Below are positions 29,802 to 37,461 of a stretch of 64,000 bases of DNA, in pieces. The stretch comes from Corynebacterium jeikeium. Its GTDB lineage: Bacteria; Actinomycetota; Actinomycetes; Mycobacteriales; Mycobacteriaceae. How positions within the stretch are numbered: position 1 is the first letter of the stretch; every line of letters begins with the position of its first letter. The position numbers and the translations under genes are program-made. The notes under the pieces were generated by a model that was not told where the DNA came from, searched no databases, and was given only the letters and a program-made list of their open reading frames with translations. Location of the stretch: the NCBI RefSeq assembly GCF_000738265.1, contig NZ_JFCQ01000029.1:62001-126000 (forward strand), in the 5' to 3' direction.

Positions 29802-30923
29802 GTGAACGTGCACGTCAATCGCTTTAGTCGTACTCTTTCCTGCATCGTCGCGGCCGGCCTGGCCGTAGGGGCTTTGTCCGCCTGTGGATCCGATGATTCC
29901 CCCAACGACGGGCCCGTGGCCGGCGATCCGGCTCAGCCCAAGGATTCCCCCACCTCGTCGCAGGGGCCGGGCGAACAGCTCGACCTGGGCAAGCCCGCGT
30001 TGGGAGCCGCGCGCGTGGGGCTGTCCGCCGACGAGAACGCGCCGGGCGCCAATCTGGTTGCGGTGCTTACCCAGGGCAAGGTGCACTTTATTGACGCCAC
30101 TAATCCCAAAGACAAGCCACGCCAGGTAGACATCGACGATTCCTGCGACAGCATTACCACCACAGCTCAGGGTGTGGCGGTGGCCTGCCAGGACAAGGCT
30201 ATTGAGCTGGGGACGGACGGCAAGGAAACTCGTCGCCTGGACGTCGAGGGCAAGGTGACCACCGTGACCTTCTTGGATAATGGCAAGGCCGTGCTGGGCA
30301 AGGCGGGTGAGGATAAAGCCCGCTTCTACGACAAGGATGGCAAGGAGACTGGCAGCGAGATCGTGAGCCGCAGCCTGGACCAGGCCGTGCTAGTCAAGCC
30401 CCGGGATCGCGATCAGCGTGCAGCGTTGATCGACCGGGGACAGACCAGCATCAGCGACGTCAACGTCAACGATGGTTCGCTGAACGCCGCGTTGCGTATT
30501 GGCCAGGGTGTGGGGCAGGTTGCCTCTGGCCGTGGGGACGACGGCGTGGTCGTAGCCAGCGACGCCCGCCAGGGGCAGATGTTGATCTACACCATGAACG
30601 ACGTGGTGCGCCTGCACCAGGCAGCGCCGACCGAGGATTCGCCCTGGGGCGTGACGTGGGATGCGAAGCGGAAGCTGGCGTGGGTGGCCTCGACCGCCGC
30701 GAACAGCCTGGAGGCCTACCGCATCGACTCGGGCGCGCCGGTAAAGGCTGCGCACACGGAGGTGCCCGGCAAGCTGCGCTGGGTGTGCGACGCAGCCAAT
30801 GGTGCCCTAGTACTGGTGACGGAGGATGGAAAGGTCAACGTCTACAGCGCCGACAGCGTGGACAAGGACATCGCATCGATGAAGGACAAGCCCGCGGAAG
30901 ACTACCCCGTGAAGCGGGACTAA
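29802..30923 (+). CDS. LppL-like lipoprotein, beta-propeller type
   Basis: A 373-residue lipoprotein. The signal peptide ends in the lipobox LSAC ([11 protein letters not shown], Cys about 29), followed by an Asp/Pro/Ser-rich linker. The rest shows repeated short beta-strand units ([41 protein letters not shown]) like a propeller. Position between uppP and pyrD matches Rv2138 (LppL). GTG 29802 is chosen because it gives a complete signal peptide, and TAGCGT 8 nt upstream fits a leaderless start; GTG 29808 is possible. Function unknown; it is a plausible substrate for Lnt. Confidence 0.82.
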   Translation: MNVHVNRFSRTLSCIVAAGLAVGALSACGSDDSPNDGPVAGDPAQPKDSPTSSQGPGEQLDLGKPALGAARVGLSADENAPGANLVAVLTQGKVHFIDATNPKDKPRQVDIDDSCDSITTTAQGVAVACQDKAIELGTDGKETRRLDVEGKVTTVTFLDNGKAVLGKAGEDKARFYDKDGKETGSEIVSRSLDQAVLVKPRDRDQRAALIDRGQTSISDVNVNDGSLNAALRIGQGVGQVASGRGDDGVVVASDARQGQMLIYTMNDVVRLHQAAPTEDSPWGVTWDAKRKLAWVASTAANSLEAYRIDSGAPVKAAHTEVPGKLRWVCDAANGALVLVTEDGKVNVYSADSVDKDIASMKDKPAEDYPVKRD

Positions 30924-30949
30924 CGACTAACACAGCCGACTAACACAGC
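30924..30949 (+). repeat. Perfect 13-bp tandem duplication after the lipoprotein stop codon
   Basis: CGACTAACACAGC occurs twice head to tail (30924-30936, 30937-30949), starting right after the TAA stop. GACTAAC is also partly present in the last codons, giving a third partial copy. It looks like a slippage duplication. Confidence 0.85.
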
Positions 30950-30972
30950 GGGATCGAAATAAGGGAGCAAGA

Positions 30973-32076
30973 ATGTTGAAAAAGATTCGCCACGGCGCGT
31001 ACCAGGTAGCGCTAAAGGGAATGTTTACCCTGCGCCCGGAGCGTATCCACGGGCTGATGTCCCAGGGGCTACAGCAGGTGGCGGGCTCGCGCGCGGCGCT
31101 GTCTGCACTGGATGGCGCGCTGGTCGTACACGACGAGGTGCTGAGCCAGCAGATCGCAGGGCTAACCTTCCCCCGCCCGCTGGGACTCGCCGCGGGCTTC
31201 GACAAGGATGCCAAGGAGGTGGACGCCTGGGGTCCCATCGGCTTCGGTTTCGCCGAGATCGGCACGGTGACTGCACTGGCGCAGCCGGGTAACCCCACAC
31301 CGCGACTGTTCCGTCTTCCGCAGGACAAGGCGATCCTCAATCGCATGGGATTCAACAACGAGGGCTCGCGCGCGGCGGCCATGCGACTGCGCAAGCGCAA
31401 TACCGACATCCCGGTGGGCGCGAACCTGGGCAAGTCCAAAATCGTCGCGGCGGATATTGCCGATAGGGATTACCGAGAGTCCGCCAAAGCCATCGGCGAC
31501 GTTGCCGACTACCTGGTGATCAACGTCTCCTCCCCCAACACGCCCGGGCTACGCGACCTGCAAGCGGTGGAATCGCTGCGGCCGATCATCCGGGCCGTGC
31601 AGGAGGAAAGCTCCAAGCCACTGTTCGTGAAGATCGCGCCAGACCTCAGCGACGAAGACATCGACAAGGTCTGCGACCTGGCCATCGACATGGGAGTGAC
31701 CGGCCTGATCGCGACGAACACCACCATCAGCCGGGAGGGGTTGAAGACCCCAGCACATGAGGTGGCTGTCATGGGCGCCGGTGGAATCTCTGGTGCGCCT
31801 GTCGCCGCCCGGGCGTTGGAGGTGCTGCGTCGCCTGGCTGCCCGTGCCGACGGCAAGCTGGTTTTGATCGGAGTGGGCGGAATCGACTCCCCGCGCGCGG
31901 CATGGGAGCGGATTTGCGCCGGGGCCAGCCTGATCCAGGGCTACACCCCCTTCATCTACGGCGGCCCGGACTGGATCCGAGAGATCCACCAAGGGCTGGC
32001 CGCGCAGGTGAAAGCCCACGGCCTGCAGAATATTTCGCAGGCCGTGGGCAGCGGGTTGCCGTGGATTGAGAGCTAG
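30973..32076 (+). CDS. pyrD: Dihydroorotate dehydrogenase (quinone), class 2
   Basis: A 367-residue class 2 PyrD that oxidises dihydroorotate to orotate at the membrane using quinone. The N-terminal helix region (PERIHGLMSQGLQ) that binds membrane is present, then PLGLAAGFDKDAKEVD, NRMGFNNEG, VNVSSPNTPGLRDLQ (catalytic Ser), LIATNTTISREGL and IGVGGI, TPFIYGGP at the FMN site. AAGGGAGC upstream of the ATG is a strong ribosome site. It follows the lipoprotein gene by 49 nt. Confidence 0.96.
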   Translation: MLKKIRHGAYQVALKGMFTLRPERIHGLMSQGLQQVAGSRAALSALDGALVVHDEVLSQQIAGLTFPRPLGLAAGFDKDAKEVDAWGPIGFGFAEIGTVTALAQPGNPTPRLFRLPQDKAILNRMGFNNEGSRAAAMRLRKRNTDIPVGANLGKSKIVAADIADRDYRESAKAIGDVADYLVINVSSPNTPGLRDLQAVESLRPIIRAVQEESSKPLFVKIAPDLSDEDIDKVCDLAIDMGVTGLIATNTTISREGLKTPAHEVAVMGAGGISGAPVAARALEVLRRLAARADGKLVLIGVGGIDSPRAAWERICAGASLIQGYTPFIYGGPDWIREIHQGLAAQVKAHGLQNISQAVGSGLPWIES

Positions 32077-32630
32077 TTCTCCGCCCAACCCCAGATGATG
32101 CCACGGGCGGTGGCCTTGAAATTCAGGTTAAAGCCCAGGACGGTGGGGGTCTGGCGGTCGCCGATCTCCAGCTCCTCGCCCACCGCGTGCACCGCGAACA
32201 GGTAGCGGTGTGGGCCGTGGCCGGCCGGCGGGTTCGCGCCGTAGTAGCCCCAGGAGCGGCTATCTCCACGCAGCGCCACCGCACCCTCGGGCAGGCCGCT
32301 GAGATCTTCGTTGCCCGCGCCGAGTGGCAGGGAGGTTACATCGGCGGGAATGTTAAAGACTGCCCAGTGCCAGTAGCCGCTGGCCGTAGGGGCGTCCGGA
32401 TCAAAACAGGTAACCGCGTACGTCTTGGTGCCCTCCGGACCCGGAGACCAGCTCAGCTGGGGCGATACATCGTTGCCGCCCAGCTGATCCTCCGGCAGGC
32501 GATCGCCGTCGGCGAAAGTTTCGCTGGTGACCTCTAGCGGAGGCAGATCCGTCAGTGGCGCGTAGGGGTCGGGCCCGGGGAAGCGATCGTCGATGTAAGT
32601 GGGCTGGTGTTGTGCATTGTTTTCGGACAT
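32073..32630 (-). CDS. YbhB/YbcL family (PEBP) protein
   Basis: A 185-residue phosphatidylethanolamine-binding-fold protein of the bacterial YbhB/YbcL (Raf kinase inhibitor-like) group. Seen: SPQLSWSPGPEGTKTYAVTCFDPDAP with the DPDAP ligand site, GYWHWAVFNIPADVTSLP and GYYGANPPAGHGPHRYLFAVHAVG. No signal peptide. M. tuberculosis Rv2140c sits in the same place next to pyrD. Cellular role is unclear. It overlaps pyrD at the stop codons (CTAG). Confidence 0.9.
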   Translation of the reverse strand: MSENNAQHQPTYIDDRFPGPDPYAPLTDLPPLEVTSETFADGDRLPEDQLGGNDVSPQLSWSPGPEGTKTYAVTCFDPDAPTASGYWHWAVFNIPADVTSLPLGAGNEDLSGLPEGAVALRGDSRSWGYYGANPPAGHGPHRYLFAVHAVGEELEIGDRQTPTVLGFNLNFKATARGIIWGWAEN

Positions 32631-32710
32631 AGCACCACGCTAGTCAAAGTGTTTCCCCACCGCACTGAAGTGCTTATGCTGGCACAACTACCTGGGTGTG
32701 ACCTGGGTAT

Positions 32711-32740
32711 TTGTGTAAATCCCCGCCTTGGCATTAAAGT
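32711..32740 (+). promoter_or_regulatory. Possible tRNA-Leu promoter
   Basis: TTGTGT (32711-32716) and TAAAGT (32735-32740) are 18 nt apart and would start transcription about 36 nt before the tRNA. Confidence 0.35.
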
Positions 32741-32752
32741 GGCCTCAGTTGC

Positions 32753-32768
32753 CACCACACATGTGGTG
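32753..32768. repeat. Inverted repeat in the tRNA-Leu leader
   Basis: CACCACA-CA-TGTGGTG, 7-bp arms with a 2-nt centre, lies 13 nt before the tRNA. It may be a protein site, because the 2-nt centre is too short for a normal RNA hairpin loop. Confidence 0.5.
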
Positions 32769-32781
32769 CGCGCCTTACCTT

Positions 32782-32867
32782 GTCCGGGTGGCGGAATGGC
32801 AGACGCGCTAGCTTGAGGTGCTAGTGTCCTATTAACGGACGTGGGGGTTCAAGTCCCCCTCCGGACA
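32782..32867 (+). tRNA. tRNA-Leu (GAG)
   Basis: An 86-nt class II tRNA. Acceptor GTCCGGG pairs with the 3' CCGGAC, discriminator A. The anticodon arm GCTAG-CTTGAGG-TGCTAG type places GAG in the loop; a long variable arm (TGTCCTATTAACGGACG) and T arm GGGGGTTCAAGTCCCCC follow. CCA is not encoded. Confidence 0.96.
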
Positions 32868-32871
32868 CAAC

Positions 32872-33576
32872 ATGAAGATCCCACGCTTTGTTGCCCGTGC
32901 ATTCAGCACGTGGTGGGGGTTGAAGCTGAGGTATCGATTCCTCAGTGTTGCAGTTCCGATCCTGCTGGTCGCTTTCGTTTATTTTGTGCCCAAGCCAGCG
33001 GTGAGTGACATCCGATCCTGGGTAGACTCCACCGGCGCATGGGCCCCACTGACTTACCTTGCACTGATGATCGGGTTTACGCAGCTACCCCTGCCCCGAA
33101 CCATCTGGACCATTGCGGCGGGAGTGATGTTCGGCCCGCTGCTGGGATCAGCCCTTGCGCTGATAGGCGTGGGCGCTTCGGGGGCGCTGTCGCTGGTGCT
33201 GGTGCACGCCGTGGGCGGCTCGTGGGTGGAAAAGAAGACACGCAACGATAAGCGCATTCAGCTGCTGCAGGAAAGAATCTCGGAGCGCGGGTGGATCGCC
33301 GTGCTGGGGCTGCGTATGGTCCCCGCGATCCCCTTCTCCCTGTTGAATTACGCCTGCGGGCTCAGCCGCATCCCTTTCGTGCCCTATGTCGCGGCTACCG
33401 TGCTTGGCTCCGCACCGAACACAATAGCGACCGCCATGGCTTCCGACGCGCTGGCCACGGGAGGTCAGCCGTGGGTCTTGCTCTTCAGCGTTGTGGTGGT
33501 GTGCATCGGCTTCGCACTGGCGGCCAATGAGATCCGACTCTGGCGTCAGCTCAGCAAAGTCAATGAAGTAAGTTAA
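32872..33576 (+). CDS. TVP38/TMEM64 (VTT, DedA-like) membrane protein
   Basis: A 234-residue inner-membrane protein of the VTT/SNARE-associated superfamily. After an N-terminal helix (about 24-40) comes the family core: [31 protein letters not shown], the GxxxGxxxSxxLxH-like segment, [38 protein letters not shown], and a last helix. Relatives in this superfamily move lipids across membranes; this one is uncharacterised. ATG 32872 begins only 4 nt after the tRNA, so it may be read through from it or start further in. Confidence 0.85.
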   Translation: MKIPRFVARAFSTWWGLKLRYRFLSVAVPILLVAFVYFVPKPAVSDIRSWVDSTGAWAPLTYLALMIGFTQLPLPRTIWTIAAGVMFGPLLGSALALIGVGASGALSLVLVHAVGGSWVEKKTRNDKRIQLLQERISERGWIAVLGLRMVPAIPFSLLNYACGLSRIPFVPYVAATVLGSAPNTIATAMASDALATGGQPWVLLFSVVVVCIGFALAANEIRLWRQLSKVNEVS

Positions 33577-33581
33577 TACCT

Positions 33582-34202
33582 ATGTTTGCCGTGTATGCCG
33601 CATATAGGGGCCGTTCTCAGCGTCGTGGAGAGTACGTGCGCGACGTTGCCGCGGCACTCGAGCAATCGTCGATGGTCGACTCTGTGGAGATGAAGGGCAT
33701 CGAGGAATTCGTGTGCATCGCTCCCGGCCCCGACGAGGCCGGCGGACTGGTGTTGTCGCTGCTGCAGGCGGGTGACTTCGCGCTCGGCATTGGCACGGTG
33801 GTTGCGGATCTTGAGGGGGACGCCCCGTCTTCCACGGAAGAAGCTATCGGCGCGGCCACGCGCGCGGTTGCCCGGTCGCAGCGTGCGGGGGCGGTGTCGG
33901 TGCGAATCGAGAAGCCCGGACCAGGCGGCGTTATTGCGCCGGGGCTGGCGGCGGAGGTAGCTCAAGACATTGCGGCGGCTTTCACACTGCTGGCGCATGT
34001 GCTGGCGCGCCGTACGAAGGAAGGGCGGGAGGCCACTGCCCTACTGCGCGCGGGCCACTTGCAGGCCGAGGCCGCGGAGATCGTGGGAATCAGCAAGCAG
34101 GCGATGAGCCAGCGCCTGGCAGCAGCTGGCTGGCACGCGGAGCAGGCCGGGTGGACCCTGGCCGTGCATATGTTGGCCAGGGCGGATCAGCTGCGGGATT
34201 AA
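33582..34202 (+). CDS. Hypothetical protein with C-terminal HTH-like segment
   Basis: A 206-residue soluble protein 5 nt after the VTT gene. The N-terminal part is an alpha/beta fold without clear motif (MFAVYAAYRGRSQRRGEYV; VCIAPGPDEAGGLVL). The C-terminal part contains a helix-turn-helix-like stretch, RAGHLQAEAAEIVGISKQAMSQR (about 165-187), with the AAEIVGISKQAMSQR pattern typical of DNA recognition, suggesting a regulator. I do not recognise a named family. It ends overlapping the stop of the convergent SPFH gene (TTAA). Confidence 0.65.
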   Translation: MFAVYAAYRGRSQRRGEYVRDVAAALEQSSMVDSVEMKGIEEFVCIAPGPDEAGGLVLSLLQAGDFALGIGTVVADLEGDAPSSTEEAIGAATRAVARSQRAGAVSVRIEKPGPGGVIAPGLAAEVAQDIAAAFTLLAHVLARRTKEGREATALLRAGHLQAEAAEIVGISKQAMSQRLAAAGWHAEQAGWTLAVHMLARADQLRD

Positions 34203-35341
34203 CCCTGGTTGTACGGGTTGTTCTCGTTGACCGGCTGTTCCGGCGTTTCGTCCACCGGCTTGTTGGCCACGGCGTTGGCGGCGGCAACAGCCTCGGCAAT
34301 CTCCGGAGAGGACGCGGTGCTGAACCAGTCGGCGGAACTGGATTCGTTGGCCTGTTCGCGGGTGGCTTCGTCCACCGGCTTCGGCTCGTAGCGGAATACG
34401 CCTTCCTCGTCCTTTTTTGCCAGAGCCTTGGCGAACTGCTCTAGCGAATCGCCGAACTGCATCGGGATCATCCAGGTCTTGTTTGCAGAGCCCTTGGCCA
34501 TCTCCGGCAACTTCTCCAGGTACTGGTAGGCCAGGACCTCCGGGGTGACCTGTGCAGATTTGATGGCTGCGTTGACCTTTTGGATTGCCTTCGCCTCACC
34601 CTGTGCCTCGATGTACTTGGCGGCACGGTTACCTTCGGCGCGCAGAATTGCGGCCTGACGCTCGGCCTCTGCGGCCAGAATGTGGGCGTGCTTCTCACCT
34701 TCTGCGGAGAGGATGCGGGCCTGCTTTTCACCCTCGGCGGTCTTGATGTCGGACTCGCGGCGGCCTTCTGCAGTGAGAATCATCGCGCGCTTCTCACGGT
34801 CGGCCTTCATCTGCATCTCCATCGACTGCTGGATGGATGCCGGCGGATCGATGGCCTTCAGCTCCACGCGGGAAATACGCAGACCCCACTTGGTGGTGGC
34901 AGCGTCCAGCTCGCCACGGAGGCGACGATTAATGATTTCACGGGAAGTCAGGGTTTCTTCTAGCGTCATACCACCGACCACGTCGCGCAGCGTGGCGACG
35001 GAGATCTGCTCCACACCCACGATGTAGTTGTTCACGCCGTAGATCGCGCGTGCAGGGTCGTTGATCTGGAAGGTCACCACCGTGTCGATGGCGACCGTCA
35101 GGTTGTCCTGGGTAATAACGGCCTGAGGTGGGAAGCTCACGACCTGCTCACGGGTATCGACTTTGTCGCGGATACGGTCGACGAAGGGAACTAGCAGCGT
35201 CAAACCACCAGAAACAGTGCGGGTATAGGTACCCAAGCGTTCGATGACCGCAGCTTCACCCTGCGGGATCAGGGCAACCATCTTGATGATTATCGTTGCG
35301 ATGATGACCAGAAGGATCACCAGGAAAATTGTGAAGTTCAT
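34199..35341 (-). CDS. SPFH/Band 7 domain protein (QmcA/stomatin-like)
   Basis: A 380-residue membrane-anchored protein: N-terminal helix (about 4-24), SPFH domain (VIERLGTYTRTVSGGLTLLVPFVDRI, QAVITQDNLTVAIDTVVTFQI), an Ala/Glu-rich coiled coil with TAEGRRESDIKTAEGEKQARIL-type repeats (about 185-270) and an acidic, disordered tail. Such proteins oligomerise into membrane cages and often partner FtsH or organise domains. It is downstream of nfeD by 19 nt, the usual SPFH-NfeD pairing. Confidence 0.92.
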   Translation of the reverse strand: MNFTIFLVILLVIIATIIIKMVALIPQGEAAVIERLGTYTRTVSGGLTLLVPFVDRIRDKVDTREQVVSFPPQAVITQDNLTVAIDTVVTFQINDPARAIYGVNNYIVGVEQISVATLRDVVGGMTLEETLTSREIINRRLRGELDAATTKWGLRISRVELKAIDPPASIQQSMEMQMKADREKRAMILTAEGRRESDIKTAEGEKQARILSAEGEKHAHILAAEAERQAAILRAEGNRAAKYIEAQGEAKAIQKVNAAIKSAQVTPEVLAYQYLEKLPEMAKGSANKTWMIPMQFGDSLEQFAKALAKKDEEGVFRYEPKPVDEATREQANESSSADWFSTASSPEIAEAVAAANAVANKPVDETPEQPVNENNPYNQG

Positions 35342-35360
35342 TCTCTAAGAGTCCTTACTA

Positions 35361-35801
35361 CTATTTGTTTTTCCACACGACCGCCGTCGTGCCGTCGATG
35401 CTTAGCACCTGTACCGACTCCCCCGCGGAGTACGTGTCCCCGGGGTTGGCGGAACGGGCGGACCACAGCTCGCCGGCGACCCGCACCATGCCGCCGCTCT
35501 GCGCTTGGTCGGAGACGGGTTCGATAACCTCAGCGCGCTTGCCTGCCAGCTCGGAATCGTCGAACTTATGTTCTTGGCTGTTCTTAAGCAGCCGCCTGCG
35601 CAGCATGGGGCGAATGGCCAGGATCAGTGCGACGGAAGCTACGCCGAACACCAGGATCTCGGCCCATACGGGAATATCCACCACCGCTACGCCGGCGGTA
35701 ATGGCCGCTGCGGTGCCCAGCATCAACAAAGACATGTCGGCTACCAGGAGCTCGCCGAGGAATAATAATCCGGCTGCGATTAACCAAATGATCGGACCCA
35801 T
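35361..35801 (-). CDS. NfeD family membrane protein
   Basis: A 146-residue NfeD-like protein with two to three N-terminal helices (about 1-70) and a C-terminal OB-fold domain (LAGKRAEVIEPV to VQVLSIDGTTAVVWKN). NfeD proteins form a pair with SPFH proteins at the membrane. Here it precedes the SPFH gene and follows DUF3097 by 22 nt. The short form lacks the ClpP-like protease domain of long NfeD. Confidence 0.88.
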   Translation of the reverse strand: MGPIIWLIAAGLLFLGELLVADMSLLMLGTAAAITAGVAVVDIPVWAEILVFGVASVALILAIRPMLRRRLLKNSQEHKFDDSELAGKRAEVIEPVSDQAQSGGMVRVAGELWSARSANPGDTYSAGESVQVLSIDGTTAVVWKNK

Positions 35802-35823
35802 GTTTAAGACCCTAATGGTTACT

Positions 35824-36654
35824 TCAGTACTCCGCCGGAACAGTCACGAAATCGATGAGCCGTTCTACTGCGCCGATCAGCGTGGAATCTAGGTCGCGGA
35901 AAGTCTTGGCCGCCCGGGCGACGCGGCGCCATCCGTCTTGCGGGCTGCCCCAGCCGAGCTCCTGGCACACGCCTGTCTTCCAATCGATGCCGCGGGGGAT
36001 CTTCGGCCATTCGCGGATGCCCACGCTGCTGGGCTTTACAGCCTCCCAAATATCGATGTATGGGTGCCCGGTGACCATCACGTGTGGCCCGAGGGATTCG
36101 GTTAGGCGCGCTTCCTTCGTCCCCTCCACGAGGTGATCGGCGAGTACGCCGACGCGACGGGTTGCGGAAGGCTGAAACTCGGCCAGGCGCTCCGGCAGAT
36201 TGTCGAGACCCTCTAGGTACTCGACCACCACACCTTCCACCCGCAAGTCATGCCCCCAGACTTGTTCGACGATCGCAGCGTCGTGGATGCCTTCCACCCA
36301 GATGCGCGAGGGGGCGGCAACCTTCGCCTGCACTCCTTCCACGCGACGCGAGCCGGAGTTCGACGTGCGCTGCTTCGGCGGAAGCATCCTGGGATCTACG
36401 TAGCGAGTCAAGGTAATAGGCTTGCCTTCGAGTAGGAAGGCGCCTTCGCGGAGCTTGAAAAGCCGGGTCTTTCCGTAGCGGTCCTCCAACCGGATGAAAT
36501 CGCCGTCGGCCGTCTTCTCCCCACCCACGACCGCGCCGACGAAGTCATCGGCGATGACCTCGACCACCATTCCCAGCTCCGGCGTGACGCGCGGGAAGCT
36601 GGGCTTGTGGTTGCGGGAGTGGCCCTTCATGATGTCACCGTAATTGAAGCTCAT
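35824..36654 (-). CDS. DUF3097 family protein
   Basis: A 276-residue actinobacterial protein of DUF3097. The hallmark is RIWVEGIHDAAIVEQVWGDDLR-like sequence (about residue 116) and GVLADHLVEGTKEARL, reminiscent of Toprim-type acidic motifs (E-G, D-H) although a catalytic role is unproven. The N-terminal third is a beta-rich domain (VVEVIADDFVGAVVGGEKTADGDFIRLEDRYGKTRLF). ATG 36654 is chosen because the longer frame extends over the divergent gene. Function unknown. Confidence 0.85.
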   Translation of the reverse strand: MSFNYGDIMKGHSRNHKPSFPRVTPELGMVVEVIADDFVGAVVGGEKTADGDFIRLEDRYGKTRLFKLREGAFLLEGKPITLTRYVDPRMLPPKQRTSNSGSRRVEGVQAKVAAPSRIWVEGIHDAAIVEQVWGHDLRVEGVVVEYLEGLDNLPERLAEFQPSATRRVGVLADHLVEGTKEARLTESLGPHVMVTGHPYIDIWEAVKPSSVGIREWPKIPRGIDWKTGVCQELGWGSPQDGWRRVARAAKTFRDLDSTLIGAVERLIDFVTVPAEY

Positions 36655-36666
36655 GGCCAACCAGCT

Positions 36667-36673
36667 TAGGCTA
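36667..36673. promoter_or_regulatory. Overlapping opposed -10 hexamers
   Basis: TAGGCT (36667-36672, plus) ends 7 nt before ATG 36680, and TAGCCT (36673-36668, minus) ends 13 nt before ATG 36654. The near-palindrome TAGGCTA would serve both divergent genes, so only one promoter could be used at a time. Confidence 0.4.
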
Positions 36674-36679
36674 GGAAAA

Positions 36680-37456
36680 ATGACTGATCCGGTACCGACG
36701 TGGCTTGGGGCGCAACTATGGTCGCCCGTGCAGAATACTTCCCTATGGTTGGCCTGGTGGCTGCACGGCCTCATCGGCGCCGACGAAGTGATCGATGCCT
36801 TCCACGCCACGCAGGGTAAGCACCATCGCCTGGAGCCCGACGGTGGTGGCCTGGTGGAACTTCTTGGCCAGGTGCGGGCTGTGACAGATGAGGCAGCCAT
36901 CGGGGTGAATGAGCGCCCCCTGATCCAACTGATGCTGTCTGGCCCCGGCGACGCGCCACTGCTGCCGGTGGGGACCGAGGGGGCGTCACTCATCGTGGCA
37001 GATCGCGATCCCTTGGTGAGTCACGTGCTTAGCCCCAAGGTTATCGACGCCCACCTGGTCAGCTGGTCCTGGGATCAGATAGAAGGAGCGACTCCGCCCC
37101 TGCCGGTGTACTCTCCCGGCGAGGCGGATCAGCTGCTGCGGGAGGCGGCCGACCGGGCGACGGCCATGGTGAAATCCGCGGGCCATGTTCCCCGTGGTGC
37201 GGCGGCGTTCCAGCGGGCAGAACTGGCCGTGGGGGCGCTCGATGACGCGTTCGGACTGCCCGGGATGCCACCCGGGGTGCCCAGCCGCGCGGCGAAGCTG
37301 ATGGCCAGGGCGGATCAGGTGGCGGCGATTGTGGAGGTCACCCGGCGATCCGAGGTTGGAGCGAGCCTAGACCCCCATCTCATGCCAATGCTCCGGGCAG
37401 TGCGTACTGCCCGGATGGTGGCTGTGGATTATGCGCAGCGGGAGTTGCTGCGCTAG
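36680..37456 (+). CDS. Conserved hypothetical protein (258 aa)
   Basis: A 258-residue soluble protein, probably leaderless from ATG 36680 (an earlier in-frame ATG at 36644 lies inside the divergent gene). Visible features: PTWLGAQLWSPVQNTSLWLAWWLHG at the start, a DAFHATQGKHH helix, a central beta-rich region (GDAPLLPVGTEGASLIV) and a helical C-terminal half (EADQLLREAADRATAMV). No catalytic motif, signal peptide or membrane helix is apparent. It is divergent from DUF3097 and convergent with the NlpC/P60 gene. Function not recognised. Confidence 0.7.
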   Translation: MTDPVPTWLGAQLWSPVQNTSLWLAWWLHGLIGADEVIDAFHATQGKHHRLEPDGGGLVELLGQVRAVTDEAAIGVNERPLIQLMLSGPGDAPLLPVGTEGASLIVADRDPLVSHVLSPKVIDAHLVSWSWDQIEGATPPLPVYSPGEADQLLREAADRATAMVKSAGHVPRGAAAFQRAELAVGALDDAFGLPGMPPGVPSRAAKLMARADQVAAIVEVTRRSEVGASLDPHLMPMLRAVRTARMVAVDYAQRELLR

Positions 37457-37461
37457 GGGGA

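Noticed and set aside
32607..32816. 69-residue ORF running into tRNA-Leu
   Set aside because: It overlaps the PEBP start and the tRNA and has no coding character.
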